Shown: one piece after another, positions 54,755 to 64,000 of the stretch
How the letters are laid out: each line of letters begins with the position of its first letter
How positions within the stretch are numbered: the stretch's first letter is position 1
Assembly (NCBI RefSeq): GCF_023721815.1
Contig: NZ_JAMDLI010000008.1
Coordinates: forward strand, 248,001 to 312,000
Origin: Pleomorphomonas sp. JP5
GTDB taxonomy: Bacteria > Pseudomonadota > Alphaproteobacteria > Rhizobiales > Pleomorphomonadaceae
Length of the DNA: 64,000 nucleotides
Direction of reading: 5' to 3'
Made by a program: the position numbers and the translations under genes
The notes under the pieces: generated by a model
The model's database searches: none
What the model was told of the DNA's origin: nothing
Seen by the model: the letters and a program-made list of their open reading frames with translations, nothing else

Positions 54755-55743
54755 CCCGGCAGGTCCATGTAGAAGTCGTCGGGCGGCAGCTTGCCGCCGA
54801 GCGAGGCCGGCTCGAGCTCCAGCAGCGCTTCGTAGAAGGCGACCAGCTCGCCCTTGACCGACGCCGCCGAGACGACGTCGATGTTGAAGTGGTCGAACGC
54901 CTTCTCGAAAAGCTGCGGCTTCATGTCCATGGTCTTCTCGGCCAAGGCCGCCGCCGCCTTCCGGTCGGCGAATACATGGTCTCGCGAGGCGGCAAGCCCG
55001 CCGCCAAGGGCGGCGACCACCTCGGGAGCGGTGTCGATCAGCTTCTCGTGCAGTGCGACGGCGACCATGGGAATGCGGGCCTTGCCCTTGTGGACGCCCC
55101 AGAGGTCGTTGAGGTTGAGCACCCGCCGCAGCACCCGCCCCTTCTGCCCGGCCATCATGATGGCGGCCGTGGTCGGCGGTTCGGACAATACGGCGACGTC
55201 GACCTTGCCGGCGGCCAGCATTTGCGCCGCCTCGGGCGGGGTCTGGACATACTGCAGATCGAAGTCCTTGTCCGGGTCCATGCCCTCCATGCGGGCGATG
55301 GCGCGAAACACCAGGTCGGGCATGTCGTGGCGGAAGAAGCTCAGCACGGTCCGACCGGCAAGATCGTGCATGGTCTTGATGCCCTCGTCAGCGGCGACCA
55401 CCGACAGGTGGCCCATGCCGATGATGGCGGCGAGCTTCAGCGGCATGCCGCGATTGACGAGGTTCGCCGGCACATGGCTGGGCGTGGAGTAAAGCAGACT
55501 GCTTTCCGACACGATGGCCGCCCTGAGGTCGTCGGTCGTGCGCCAGAGGCGGAAACTGGCATCCGGCGCGACCTTGGCGAGGCCGCCGTTGGCGACGAGA
55601 TCGGAGAGAACGACCGTCGCCCCATTTGGCGCGCCCAGCACCTGCAAACCGTCAAGCGTACCGGCATGGGATCGGCGACTTGCCCCAAGCGCCGCCAGCG
55701 TCAGTCCAGCGCCCACAAAGGCGCGTCGCGTCATGAAAGCCAT
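54751..55743 (-). CDS. ABC transporter substrate-binding protein (NMT1/SsuA-like, Tat-type signal)
   Basis: 330 aa. MTRRAFVGAGLTLAALGASR is a twin-arginine-type signal. The mature protein has LQVLGAPNGATVVLSDLVAN, SLLYSTPSHVPANLVNRGMP, GKVDVAVLSEPPTTAAIMM, the pattern of NMT1/SsuA-type proteins. First gene of a three-gene operon. The imported compound is not evident. GGGGGAT precedes the ATG. Confidence 0.85.
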   Translation of the reverse strand: MAFMTRRAFVGAGLTLAALGASRRSHAGTLDGLQVLGAPNGATVVLSDLVANGGLAKVAPDASFRLWRTTDDLRAAIVSESSLLYSTPSHVPANLVNRGMPLKLAAIIGMGHLSVVAADEGIKTMHDLAGRTVLSFFRHDMPDLVFRAIARMEGMDPDKDFDLQYVQTPPEAAQMLAAGKVDVAVLSEPPTTAAIMMAGQKGRVLRRVLNLNDLWGVHKGKARIPMVAVALHEKLIDTAPEVVAALGGGLAASRDHVFADRKAAAALAEKTMDMKPQLFEKAFDHFNIDVVSAASVKGELVAFYEALLELEPASLGGKLPPDDFYMDLPG

Positions 55744-55835
55744 TCCGATCCCCCTTCTCGCGGAAGCGGCTCAGCGCGTCGTCCCCGGACTTGCATCCGT
55801 CGTCGAAACCAGTGTCGGGGCCGGCTGCGGAACCG

Positions 55836-55871
55836 CCGCATCGTTATACTATGAAGTATATAACGATGCGG
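55836..55871. promoter_or_regulatory. Long inverted repeat upstream of the SsuABC-like operon
   Basis: CCGCATCGTTATA (55836-55848) and TATAACGATGCGG (55859-55871), 13 perfect pairs with a 10-base centre; a nested TATACT/AGTATA adds symmetry. It is 93 bp before the SBP start and 126 bp before the small gene at 55997, where a repressor or activator site would act on either. Confidence 0.55.
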
Positions 55872-55996
55872 CGAATGCACCGTCAATTGCAGCCGGCCCT
55901 CCGAAATGCCCATTTTCCCGCCGCTTTGCCGCTCTGGGTGCAACCCGGCGGGCGGTCTCCGCGTTGAAGGTAGAGGTGACCTTCAAGGAGACGACG

Positions 55997-56236
55997 ATGA
56001 GAATCCGCATCATGCTCACATTGCTGATCTACCTGATCGTGCAAGGTGTCCTGTTCGGCATCGGCATGGTCATCGTCATGGCGACCCCTCTGGAAGAACA
56101 GGCGGACGTGCTGGTGCCGTGGGCTGTCGGCCTGAGCTTCATCATCGCCGTGCCCGTCGCGATGGGCATCGCCCCCAGAATGAAGGCTTGGCGCGAAATG
56201 CGCAGTCGAAGACGCACCGAGGAAACAAGGCTTTAG
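55997..56236 (+). CDS. Small two-span membrane protein
   Basis: 79 aa from ATG 55997 with AAGGAG upstream. Two helices, MLTLLIYLIVQGVLFGIGMV and WAVGLSFIIAVPVAMGIAPR, and an Arg-rich tail. No family recognised. Confidence 0.72.
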   Translation: MRIRIMLTLLIYLIVQGVLFGIGMVIVMATPLEEQADVLVPWAVGLSFIIAVPVAMGIAPRMKAWREMRSRRRTEETRL

Positions 56237-56278
56237 CGGCTTTCCAGCCGGGGCGTGGCGGCGCAGACGGCGCCGGCT

Positions 56279-56376
56279 AGAGCACGTCCGGCGAACTCTG
56301 GTTCGCCAATGTGCTCTATCTCTTTGTTTTCACACAACTCCGGGCGCAAAACCGGTATCCACTTTTGCTGGAGTTG
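56279..56376. repeat. Intergenic palindromic element of rhizobial type, two hairpins
   Basis: Hairpin 1: AGAGCAC and GTGCTCT (56279, 56311) enclosing GGCGAAC and GTTCGCC. Hairpin 2: CAACTCC (56335) and GGAGTTG (56370) enclosing GCAAAA and TTTTGC. I recognise the CGCAAAACCGG-type core from repeats scattered in Rhizobiales genomes. It lies between two convergent genes, so it may also serve as terminator. Confidence 0.6.
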
Positions 56377-56378
56377 CT

Positions 56379-57158
56379 CTAGATGTTCGCCCCGGAATCG
56401 AGGCTGCCGTAGCTTGCCTTGGCGAGCTTCGTCAGCGTTTCGCGCGGCAGACTGCCCACCAGCACGCAGCCGAGCGTTTCCACCTGCCAGGAAACCGCCG
56501 TGAGATCGCCCTTCGTCGTGAAGCGCATGGCCGCTTCGCCGCCTGCCTCGGGCACGACGTAGAGCGTCACGCGGCTACCGTCCCGGTTTTCATACATCAG
56601 CAGCGCCGCCGCGCCGCGCGCCGCCGGCAACAGGCGGCCGCCGACGAGGGAGAAGCCTTCCGGCGTGAGATCGGGGAGGATCAGGCTGCGATCGAGGCGC
56701 TTGGACAGCCACTTGGTAAGATGCGCGCCTTCCTCGCCCCCCACTTCCACCGGGTGCAGAACCTCGGGCGTGTAAAGGGTGTGGGCGGCTTCCGCCTCGC
56801 TCACCAGCGTCATCTCGGCCGCATCGGGCACGATGAGGCCACGGCCGATCCAGCCACCGCCGGCGCCGAGAACGACGAGCACAAGCGCCGCCGCCGTCGC
56901 CATCGCAACGCGGCTGATGTTTCGGCGCCGCTCGGCTGCGAGACGCCATGGCGACAGTCGCGCCGGCGGCGCTTCCTCGGCCACGTGACCGAAAAGGGAG
57001 CGCAAGGTCGCGGTCTGCGCCCGCCAGGCGGCGACGCGTTCGCGATCGCTCGGATGATCGGCGAGGTGGGCTTCGACCGCCGCCAGCCGCTCGGGCGTCA
57101 GTTCGCCGTCGACATAGGCGTTGAGGTCAGCCTCGGTGATGGTGGTCTTGCTGTTCAT
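56379..57158 (-). CDS. Anti-sigma factor
   Basis: 259 aa. N-terminus ITEADLNAYVDGELTPERLA is the cytoplasmic sigma-binding domain of ASD-type anti-sigmas without a Cys zinc site; one helix (VAMATAAALVLVVLGAGGGW, about residues 84-103), then a periplasmic domain. Overlaps the ECF gene by ATGA, the usual pairing. Confidence 0.88.
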   Translation of the reverse strand: MNSKTTITEADLNAYVDGELTPERLAAVEAHLADHPSDRERVAAWRAQTATLRSLFGHVAEEAPPARLSPWRLAAERRRNISRVAMATAAALVLVVLGAGGGWIGRGLIVPDAAEMTLVSEAEAAHTLYTPEVLHPVEVGGEEGAHLTKWLSKRLDRSLILPDLTPEGFSLVGGRLLPAARGAAALLMYENRDGSRVTLYVVPEAGGEAAMRFTTKGDLTAVSWQVETLGCVLVGSLPRETLTKLAKASYGSLDSGANI

Positions 57159-57661
57159 TTCACCGACCTCAGTCTCGGTCCCGGTCCATCAACCATGGTT
57201 CGAAGGGCTTCGCGCGCACGACCTATGCGTGACATCAGAGTGCCCACGGGGATGTCCAGAGCGCCGGCCGCCTCTGCGTAGCTCAGCCCTTCCAGCGCCA
57301 CAAGCAGCAGCGCCTCGCGCTGTTCGACCGGCAGGCGATCGAGCGCCGCCGCCGTCTCGGCGAGAGCCAGGCGCGCGCCTTGCGTGGCCGGGCTTGCCGG
57401 TTCGACGGACAGAAGCTCCAGCGCTTCCGGCTCGGGTGAGCCACGCCGCTTGCGGTGGTCGTTCCGGTGGAGATTGATCATGATCTTGAACAGCCAGGGG
57501 CGGACCGGACCGATGGGCCGCCACAGGCTCTGCTTGGAAATCGCGCGCTCGAGGCAATCCTGGACGAGATCGTCGGCCCGATCGGCATTGCCGGTGAGCG
57601 CCCTTGCGTAGCGTCGCAGGGCGGGCACCAGCGTTTCGATATCGTCCAGGAAGCCCGGCAT
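57155..57661 (-). CDS. ECF RNA polymerase sigma factor
   Basis: 168 aa. Region 2: ALTGNADRADDLVQDCLERA and PWLFKIMINLHRNDHRKRRG; region 4: LDRLPVEQREALLLVALEGL, SYAEAAGALDIPVGTLMSRI. Pairs with the downstream anti-sigma. Probably responds to an envelope or oxidative signal and may control the neighbouring PF03640-like gene; inferred from adjacency. Confidence 0.9.
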   Translation of the reverse strand: MPGFLDDIETLVPALRRYARALTGNADRADDLVQDCLERAISKQSLWRPIGPVRPWLFKIMINLHRNDHRKRRGSPEPEALELLSVEPASPATQGARLALAETAAALDRLPVEQREALLLVALEGLSYAEAAGALDIPVGTLMSRIGRAREALRTMVDGPGPRLRSVK

Positions 57662-57715
57662 GATCGACCTTATAGCAACTCGCGAAGATGCTGACGCATC
57701 CGCTCATTGAGGCCA

Positions 57716-57797
57716 TTGCGGATTTCTCATTTGCATCAGGTGCATGAGAAATCCGCAAGCGGAATACCAAGAGTCATTTTCAATGCTTCTTGGTATT
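57716..57797. repeat. Two long perfect hairpins between the ECF gene and the secreted-protein gene
   Basis: Arms TTGCGGATTTCTCAT (57716-57730) and ATGAGAAATCCGCAA (57744-57758), 15 perfect pairs; then AATACCAAGA (57763) and TCTTGGTATT (57788), 10 pairs, running to the stop codon at 57796. Likely transcript ends or regulatory sites. Confidence 0.55.
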
Positions 57798-58188
57798 ACT
57801 CCTTGGCGAGGTGCCAGACGCCACCCACGCCGTCGCCGCTGACGTCACCCGGCTTCTTGTCGCCCTGCCAGAGGTAGAGCGGCATGCCCTTGAAGGCCCA
57901 CTGCTGCGAGCCGTCCTTGCGGGTCACCAGCGAGAACTCGTCATCGGCCATGGCGCCGGCGGCGGCCGTCACCGGCGGCCACTTCACGGCGCAATCGCCA
58001 TAGCAGTTGGAGACGCCGGCGGCATCCTTGTCGAAGGTATAGAGCGACATGCCCTTGGCGTCGGTCAGAACCTCGCCCTTGGCGGTGTCCATCGTCTTGA
58101 TGGCGCCGGACGCATAATCCTCGGCGAAGGCCGGAACGGTGGCGGTGGCAAGGCCGGCGAGCAAAGCGGAAACGATCAGTTTGTTCAT
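57796..58188 (-). CDS. Secreted PF03640-type (COG4315) protein
   Basis: 130 aa from ATG 58188 (GAGGG upstream), Sec signal KLIVSALLAGLATATVPAFA. Two copies of the family repeat: GMSLYTFDKDAAGVSNCYGD followed by CAVKWPPV, and WAFKGMPLYLWQGDKKPGDV. A protein of unknown function found beside ECF sigma/anti-sigma pairs, as here. Confidence 0.87.
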   Translation of the reverse strand: MNKLIVSALLAGLATATVPAFAEDYASGAIKTMDTAKGEVLTDAKGMSLYTFDKDAAGVSNCYGDCAVKWPPVTAAAGAMADDEFSLVTRKDGSQQWAFKGMPLYLWQGDKKPGDVSGDGVGGVWHLAKE

Positions 58189-58313
58189 GGGGTAACCCTC
58201 CTCGGGAGACGCAGGGGATCCAGCTCCCGAAGACAACAACACCACCAGCTACGTTTTATTCCGTAGATCGCCAACTTTTTTCTCGAATGACCGATCCCGA
58301 CCGCTCGCACGTC

Positions 58314-58991
58314 TCACGCGGCGATCCGCCAGCCGTCGTCCGCGCGCTCCAGAAGCGGCGTCGCGAACGAGCCGACGACCCGTTCCGGCCATATCGGCGA
58401 CAGGTCGGCGAGCGCGGTTCGCCAGCGCTCGGTCTGAAGCATGGCGGCGCCGATCGCCACCGGCTCGACGTCGGCGGCGGCCATCAGCCGGAGGCCGGCG
58501 ACGATGGAGGTGCCGGAGGAGATCACGTCGTCGACCAAGGCGACACGCCGTCCTTTGAGAAGCGGCAGCATGCGCGGGTCGACGTAAAGGCGCTTCACAT
58601 GATGGGTGGTGACCGAGCTCATGGGCACCGACAGTTCCTCGACGTACCAGAACTTGCGCGACGTACCGCAGGGGACATAGCGCGAATGGCCGAGCCGTTC
58701 GGCGACGGCGGCGGCCAGCGTCAGGCCCAGCGTCGGCAGGCCGACCACCACGTCGGGCGAGAAGGGGCGCAGACGGGCGGCGAGATCGTCGGCCAGCGCC
58801 GACAGGACGGCAAAGCTCGCCTGATTGACGATCAGCGAGGCCAGCCCATGCCGGCCGTCGGCGAGTGCCCTGATCGGCAGACGAAGACCTCGGCCATCGG
58901 CCAGGCGGGCGGTATAGGCATCGGGGAAGGGTGCTCCGCCGGCATCGGCCCCGGCCGGAAGGATGGACTGCCAGTAATCGTGCGGCTGCAT
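58314..58991 (-). CDS. Phosphoribosyltransferase-family protein
   Basis: 225 aa from ATG 58991. PRPP-binding loop RRVALVDDVISSGTSIVAGL (about residues 145-165), substrate side PDVVVGLPTLGLTLAAAVAE and TSRKFWYVEELSVPMSSVTT. Similar to adenine/xanthine PRTases fused to no other domain; the nucleobase is unclear. Lone gene, divergent from the SBP gene. Confidence 0.82.
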   Translation of the reverse strand: MQPHDYWQSILPAGADAGGAPFPDAYTARLADGRGLRLPIRALADGRHGLASLIVNQASFAVLSALADDLAARLRPFSPDVVVGLPTLGLTLAAAVAERLGHSRYVPCGTSRKFWYVEELSVPMSSVTTHHVKRLYVDPRMLPLLKGRRVALVDDVISSGTSIVAGLRLMAAADVEPVAIGAAMLQTERWRTALADLSPIWPERVVGSFATPLLERADDGWRIAA

Positions 58992-59246
58992 GCGAGGCCT
59001 CGTTTGTCGCCCCGATGTACAGGCAAGTGGCCGGCATGAAAAGCGGAACGATTTCGCGTCGGAAGGCGCCAGCCCGCGCCCTCGCAGCGAGTACATCGCC
59101 ATATTTCGGCTACAGGCGAAAAATAGTTCTCGGGACCGTTGCCGCCTGCAAAATCATCCCTGTAACATCCGCCTGCGCGGATCGACAGTGTCACCACGAT
59201 CGCATCCGCGACGGTTCGATCGCCGAAGCTATCGCCGGAGCCCAGC

Positions 59247-60851
59247 ATGACCTTTGCCGCCCTTTCCCGTCGTGGCCTTCTCAAGGCCTCCCTTCTCCTC
59301 GCCGCCTCCACGGCGCTGTCGACCACCCGCCTTGTGGCGCAGGAGCCGACGCGACTGATCGTCGCCGCCGACAGCGAGCCGAAGAACCTCAACCCGGCGG
59401 TGGTCGCCTCCAACGGCGTGTTCTTCCTGTCGAGCAAAGTGATCGAGCCCTTGGCCGAAGCGTCCTTCGACGGCGAAAACGGCCTTGCGCCGCGCCTTGC
59501 CCTCTCCTGGACCGGCAGTGACGATGGCCTCTCCATCACCTTCAAGCTGCGCGAGGGCGTCAGCTGGCACGATGGCCAGCCCTTCACCTCCGAAGACGTC
59601 GCCTTCTCGGCGCTGGAGGTTTGGAAGCCGCTGCAGAACCTCGGGCGTTCGGTGTTCGCCAACCTTGAGGCGGTCGACACGCCGGACGCGCACACCGCCG
59701 TCTTCAAGTTTTCCAAGCCGACGCCGATCCAGCTCATCCGCAACGCGCTGCCGGCCGTCACCGCCGTGCTGCCCAAGCATGTGTTCGCCGACACCGACCT
59801 CAAGGCGGCGCCGACCATCGACAAGCTGGTGGGCACCGGCCCGTTCAAGTTCACCGACTACAAGCCCGGCGAGTATTACCTGCTGTCGAAGAACGACGCT
59901 TACTGGGAGAAGGACGAACCCAAGGTGGACGAGATCGTCTTCCGCGTGCTGCCTGACCGCGCGGGTGCCGGCGCGGCGCTGGAAGCCGAAGAGATCCACC
60001 TCGCCGCCTTCTCGGCCGTGCCGCTCGCCGATCTCGACCGCATATCCAAGGTGCCGGGCATCAAGGTGATCTCCAAGGGGTACGAGGCGCTGACCTACCA
60101 GCTCGTCGTCGAGATCAACCACCGCCGCAAGGAGCTCGCCGATCTCAAGGTACGGCAGGCCATCGCCCACGCCATCGATCGCGACTTCGTGGTCAACACC
60201 ATCTTCCTCGGCTACGCGGCCGCCTCCACCGGCCCGGTGCCGAAGAATGCGCCGGAGTTCTACACCGGGGACGTGCCGACCTACGACTTCAGCGTCGACA
60301 AGGCCAACGCGCTGCTCGACGAGGCCGGCTACACGCGCGGCGAGGACGGCACCCGCTTCCAGCTGAAGCTGTTGCCGGCGCCCTATTTCAACGAGACGCG
60401 CCAGTTCGGCGATTATCTCCGGCAGGCGCTCGCCGCCGTCGGCATCGACGCGGTGATCGTCAACAACGACGCCGCCGCGCACATCAAGGCCGTCTATACC
60501 GACCACGCTTTCGACCTCGCCGTGGCGCCGCCGGTGTTCCGTGGCGATCCGGCCATCTCCACCACCATCCTGGTGCGCTCTGGCACGCCCGACGGCGTGC
60601 CCTTCTCCAACCAGGGCGGATATGCCAACGCCGAGCTCGACGCGCTGATCGACGAGGCAGCGGAAACGGTGGATACCGCCGCGCGCACGGATCTCTACAA
60701 GCAGTTCCAGAAAGACGTCGCCGCCGACCTGCCGCTGATCAACGTTGCCGAGTGGGGCTTCATCACCGTGGCGCGCGACAGCGTCGAGAATGTCGCCAGC
60801 AACCCGCGCTGGGCGGTGTCCAACTGGGCCGACGTGGCTTTGAAGAGCTGA
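59247..60851 (+). CDS. ABC substrate-binding protein, SBP_bac_5 family (peptide/nickel type)
   Basis: 534 aa with a Tat-like signal SRRGLLKASLLLAASTALS. Family marks: SEPKNLNPAVVASNGVFFLS, SITFKLREGVSWHDGQPFTS, LVGTGPFKFTDYKPGEYYLL, DLKVRQAIAHAIDRDFVVNT, FNERETRQ-type YFNETRQFGDYLRQALAAVG. Sits alone, 9 kb from a DppBCDF-type operon that lacks its own binding protein; the two may form one importer (inferred). Confidence 0.9.
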   Translation: MTFAALSRRGLLKASLLLAASTALSTTRLVAQEPTRLIVAADSEPKNLNPAVVASNGVFFLSSKVIEPLAEASFDGENGLAPRLALSWTGSDDGLSITFKLREGVSWHDGQPFTSEDVAFSALEVWKPLQNLGRSVFANLEAVDTPDAHTAVFKFSKPTPIQLIRNALPAVTAVLPKHVFADTDLKAAPTIDKLVGTGPFKFTDYKPGEYYLLSKNDAYWEKDEPKVDEIVFRVLPDRAGAGAALEAEEIHLAAFSAVPLADLDRISKVPGIKVISKGYEALTYQLVVEINHRRKELADLKVRQAIAHAIDRDFVVNTIFLGYAAASTGPVPKNAPEFYTGDVPTYDFSVDKANALLDEAGYTRGEDGTRFQLKLLPAPYFNETRQFGDYLRQALAAVGIDAVIVNNDAAAHIKAVYTDHAFDLAVAPPVFRGDPAISTTILVRSGTPDGVPFSNQGGYANAELDALIDEAAETVDTAARTDLYKQFQKDVAADLPLINVAEWGFITVARDSVENVASNPRWAVSNWADVALKS

Positions 60852-60856
60852 TGCGA

Positions 60857-60885
60857 TAGGGAGCCTCGCAAACGGGGCTCCCCTA
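60857..60885. terminator. Hairpin between convergent SBP and moaA
   Basis: GGGAGCC (60859-60865) and GGCTCCC (60876-60882), extended by TA pairs. Just after the SBP stop and touching the moaA stop. Confidence 0.6.
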
Positions 60886-61890
60886 CCCTCCGGTCGTGTT
60901 CATGTGCCGCCCCTTGACCGAAGGGATACCGGTGCGGTCGATGACGAAGTCATGGCCGCGCGGCTTGTGGGCGATGGCCTCAAGGATCGCCCCGTCGAGC
61001 AGTTCGTCGGCCTCCGAGGCGCGGAGCGGTGCCCTGAGGTCCACCTTGTCGTCCTGTCCAAGGCACATGTAGACGGTGCCGGTGCAGGTGACGCGCACCC
61101 GGTTGCAGCTTTCGCAGAAATTGTGGGTCATCGGCGTGATGAAGCCGAGGCGGCCGCCGGTCTCACGCACGGTCACGTAACGCGCCGGGCCGCCGGTGCG
61201 ATAGTTCGTGTCGTCGAGCGTGAAGCGTCGGGCAAGGTTGGCCCGGACCTCGGTCAGCGGCAGATACTGCGATAGGCGGTCGCCGTCGATCTCGCCGAGC
61301 GGCATGGTCTCGATCATCGTCATGTCGAAGCCACGCCCATGCGCCCAGGCGAGCATGTCGGCCAGCTCGAACTCGTTGACGTCTCTCAGCGCCACCGTGT
61401 TGATCTTGACCTTGAGGCCGGCGCGCACCGCCGCGTCGATGCCGTAGAGAACGTTGTCGAGGTTGCCGGTGCGGGTGATCGCCTTGAACTTGTCGGCGTC
61501 GAGGCTGTCGAGCGACACGTTGATGCGGCGGACGCCGCAGGCGGCGAGCTCGTCGGCGAAACGGCCGAGCTGCGAGCCATTGGTGGTCAGCGTCACCTCG
61601 TCGAGGCTGCCGTCGTCGAGATAGCCTTTCAGAGAGCGGAACAGCGCCATGATGCCGCGCCGGACCAGCGGCTCGCCACCGGAGACGCGAATGCGGCGGA
61701 CGCCGCGCCGGATGAAGGCGGCGCACAACCGGTCAAGTTCTTCCAGCGTCAGAAGGTCGCCGTGCGGCAGGAATGTCATGTCGGTGGACATGCAGTAGAC
61801 GCAGCGGAAGTCGCAGCGATCGGTCACCGAGACGCGCAGATAGTCGACGCGCCGGCCGAATGGATCGATCAGGTTTGAAACGGACTGCAT
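60883..61890 (-). CDS. moaA: GTP 3',8-cyclase MoaA
   Basis: 335 aa. Radical SAM cluster C26, C30, C33 in [24 protein letters not shown] for SAM; second cluster [13 protein letters not shown] and a C-terminal GG. Converts GTP to 3',8-cyclo-GTP in molybdenum-cofactor synthesis in the cytoplasm. No other moa gene in the window. Confidence 0.96.
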   Translation of the reverse strand: MQSVSNLIDPFGRRVDYLRVSVTDRCDFRCVYCMSTDMTFLPHGDLLTLEELDRLCAAFIRRGVRRIRVSGGEPLVRRGIMALFRSLKGYLDDGSLDEVTLTTNGSQLGRFADELAACGVRRINVSLDSLDADKFKAITRTGNLDNVLYGIDAAVRAGLKVKINTVALRDVNEFELADMLAWAHGRGFDMTMIETMPLGEIDGDRLSQYLPLTEVRANLARRFTLDDTNYRTGGPARYVTVRETGGRLGFITPMTHNFCESCNRVRVTCTGTVYMCLGQDDKVDLRAPLRASEADELLDGAILEAIAHKPRGHDFVIDRTGIPSVKGRHMNTTGG

Positions 61891-61995
61891 AGGACTGCGC
61901 TCACCTCGCCCCCGGACCGGCCGGGGCAGCGACGATAGCCCAAGCCGCCGGTCGAGGAAACCTCCAACCGGCGCTCATCTTTAGACGCATCAGAC

Positions 61996-62481
61996 CTAGA
62001 CCTGCTTGTCCTTGTCGAGCTGGATATAGGACAGCGGCAGGGCCGTGGTGTACTTGATCTGCTCCATGGCGAAGGCCGAGGAGACATCGGAAATCTCGAT
62101 CTTGGCGATCAGGCGCTTGTAGAAGGCATCGTAGGCCTCGATATCCGGCACCACGACGCGCAGCAGGTAATCGACCTGCCCGCTCATGCGGTAGAACTCC
62201 ACCACTTCGGGGAACTCGCGGATCAGTTCGGCGAAGCGCCGCAACCACTCTTCCGAGTGCTGGTTGGTGACGATGGAGACGAACACCGTCACCTTGGTGT
62301 TGACCGACCTGGGGTCGAGAAGCGCCACGCGGCGCAGGATGACGCCGTCTTCCTCAAGCTTCTGGATGCGGCGCCAGCAGGGCGTCGTCGACAGCCCCAC
62401 CCTCTTGGCCACCTCGGCCACGGGGATGGTGGAGTCTTCCTGGAGGATCGAGAGTATTTTCCTGTCCAGCCGGTCCAACAT
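61996..62481 (-). CDS. Lrp/AsnC-family transcription regulator
   Basis: 161 aa from ATG 62481 with GAGGTGGG upstream. HTH LDRKILSILQEDSTIPVAEV, AKRVGLSTTPCWRRIQKLEE; RAM ligand domain after EEDGVILRRVALLDP with GQVDYLLRVVVPDIEAYDAF. Divergent from the histidine kinase gene; target unknown. Confidence 0.92.
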   Translation of the reverse strand: MLDRLDRKILSILQEDSTIPVAEVAKRVGLSTTPCWRRIQKLEEDGVILRRVALLDPRSVNTKVTVFVSIVTNQHSEEWLRRFAELIREFPEVVEFYRMSGQVDYLLRVVVPDIEAYDAFYKRLIAKIEISDVSSAFAMEQIKYTTALPLSYIQLDKDKQV

Positions 62482-62696
62482 GATCGTGCCCACCTCGATC
62501 TGAAATGACTTTCTATTTTGCAAGTCAATGTGACGCCAAATAAGAATTTTTTTCCTAGCCTTGTCAAGCGGCGCTAGGTCGAGATGCCCCGCCTCGGGGC
62601 GTCGCATACCATTTGTTAACCATAAGAACGAACCGGGCGTTAGGGAAAATTGGGCTTTAGTGTGGCCGAACAATTGGCTGGAAGTTGGCACTACGC

Positions 62697-64000
<1,304 letters not shown>

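Overview
The window is GC-rich alphaproteobacterial chromosome. Gene content and protein flavour (GapR-family protein, GAAC-N7-GAAC SOS box, PleC/PdhS-like kinase, rhizobial-type phage genes and intergenic repeats) point to the Hyphomicrobiales (Rhizobiales). The genus is not resolved by what I can see.

Layout. (1) 1-2052: flank containing a relic of an earlier, related phage: two replication genes (160-825 and 632-1432, minus strand) homologous to genes at 35.2-36.4 kb, an incoming minus-strand gene at the left edge, then about 550 bp with no recognisable gene. (2) 2053-45924: one apparently complete prophage of about 43.8 kb, bounded by a perfect 48-bp direct repeat (2053-2100 and 45877-45924). 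The right copy is the 3' part of an intact tRNA-Gly(TCC); the tyrosine integrase lies beside it at 44655-45806. (3) 45.95-64 kb: ordinary host genes.

Prophage organisation. The late block runs on the minus strand from about 26.7 kb down to 2.3 kb: regulator, terminase small and large subunits, portal, scaffold, capsid, T7-type adaptor and nozzle, three internal (ejection) proteins including a transglycosylase-like one, T7-type tail fibre, fibre-associated protein, endolysin, overlapping Rz/Rz1 spanins, and small genes with a thermonuclease and an SOS-boxed SRAP/YedK protein at the far end. The virion set is podovirus (T7-like) in order, but no phage RNA polymerase is visible and the phage has a repressor and an integrase. 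The switch is at 37.8-39.0 kb: a Cro-like gene (minus) divergent from a CI-like S24 repressor (plus), with a palindromic operator between them. The Cro-side operon (minus, 37.8 to 35.2 kb) holds a VRR-NUC nuclease and the putative replication initiator, whose gene contains 11-bp iterons and G-runs resembling an internal origin. The right-hand plus-strand operon (41.6-45.8 kb) holds GapR-like, RecT/Bet, NinB, HNH and integrase genes.

Accessory cargo sits in three places: 18.4 kb (AT-rich membrane protein against the late strand), 27.3-35.2 kb (McrB-N/HNH nuclease, pentapeptide-like membrane protein, HEPN-motif protein, SH3b protein, catalytically altered S24-like protein), and directly downstream of cI, a large SIR2 plus P-loop (STAND-like) protein at 39.1-41.5 kb. 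The last is the strongest candidate for an anti-phage system.

Host part: a five-gene peptide/nickel-type ABC operon ending in a class-V aminotransferase, GNAT, tRNA-Thr, rlmB, tRNA-Tyr, a LuxR-type regulator, an SsuABC/TauABC-like operon, an ECF sigma/anti-sigma pair next to a PF03640-type secreted protein, a phosphoribosyltransferase, an orphan SBP_bac_5 protein, moaA, an Lrp/AsnC regulator and the start of a membrane histidine kinase.
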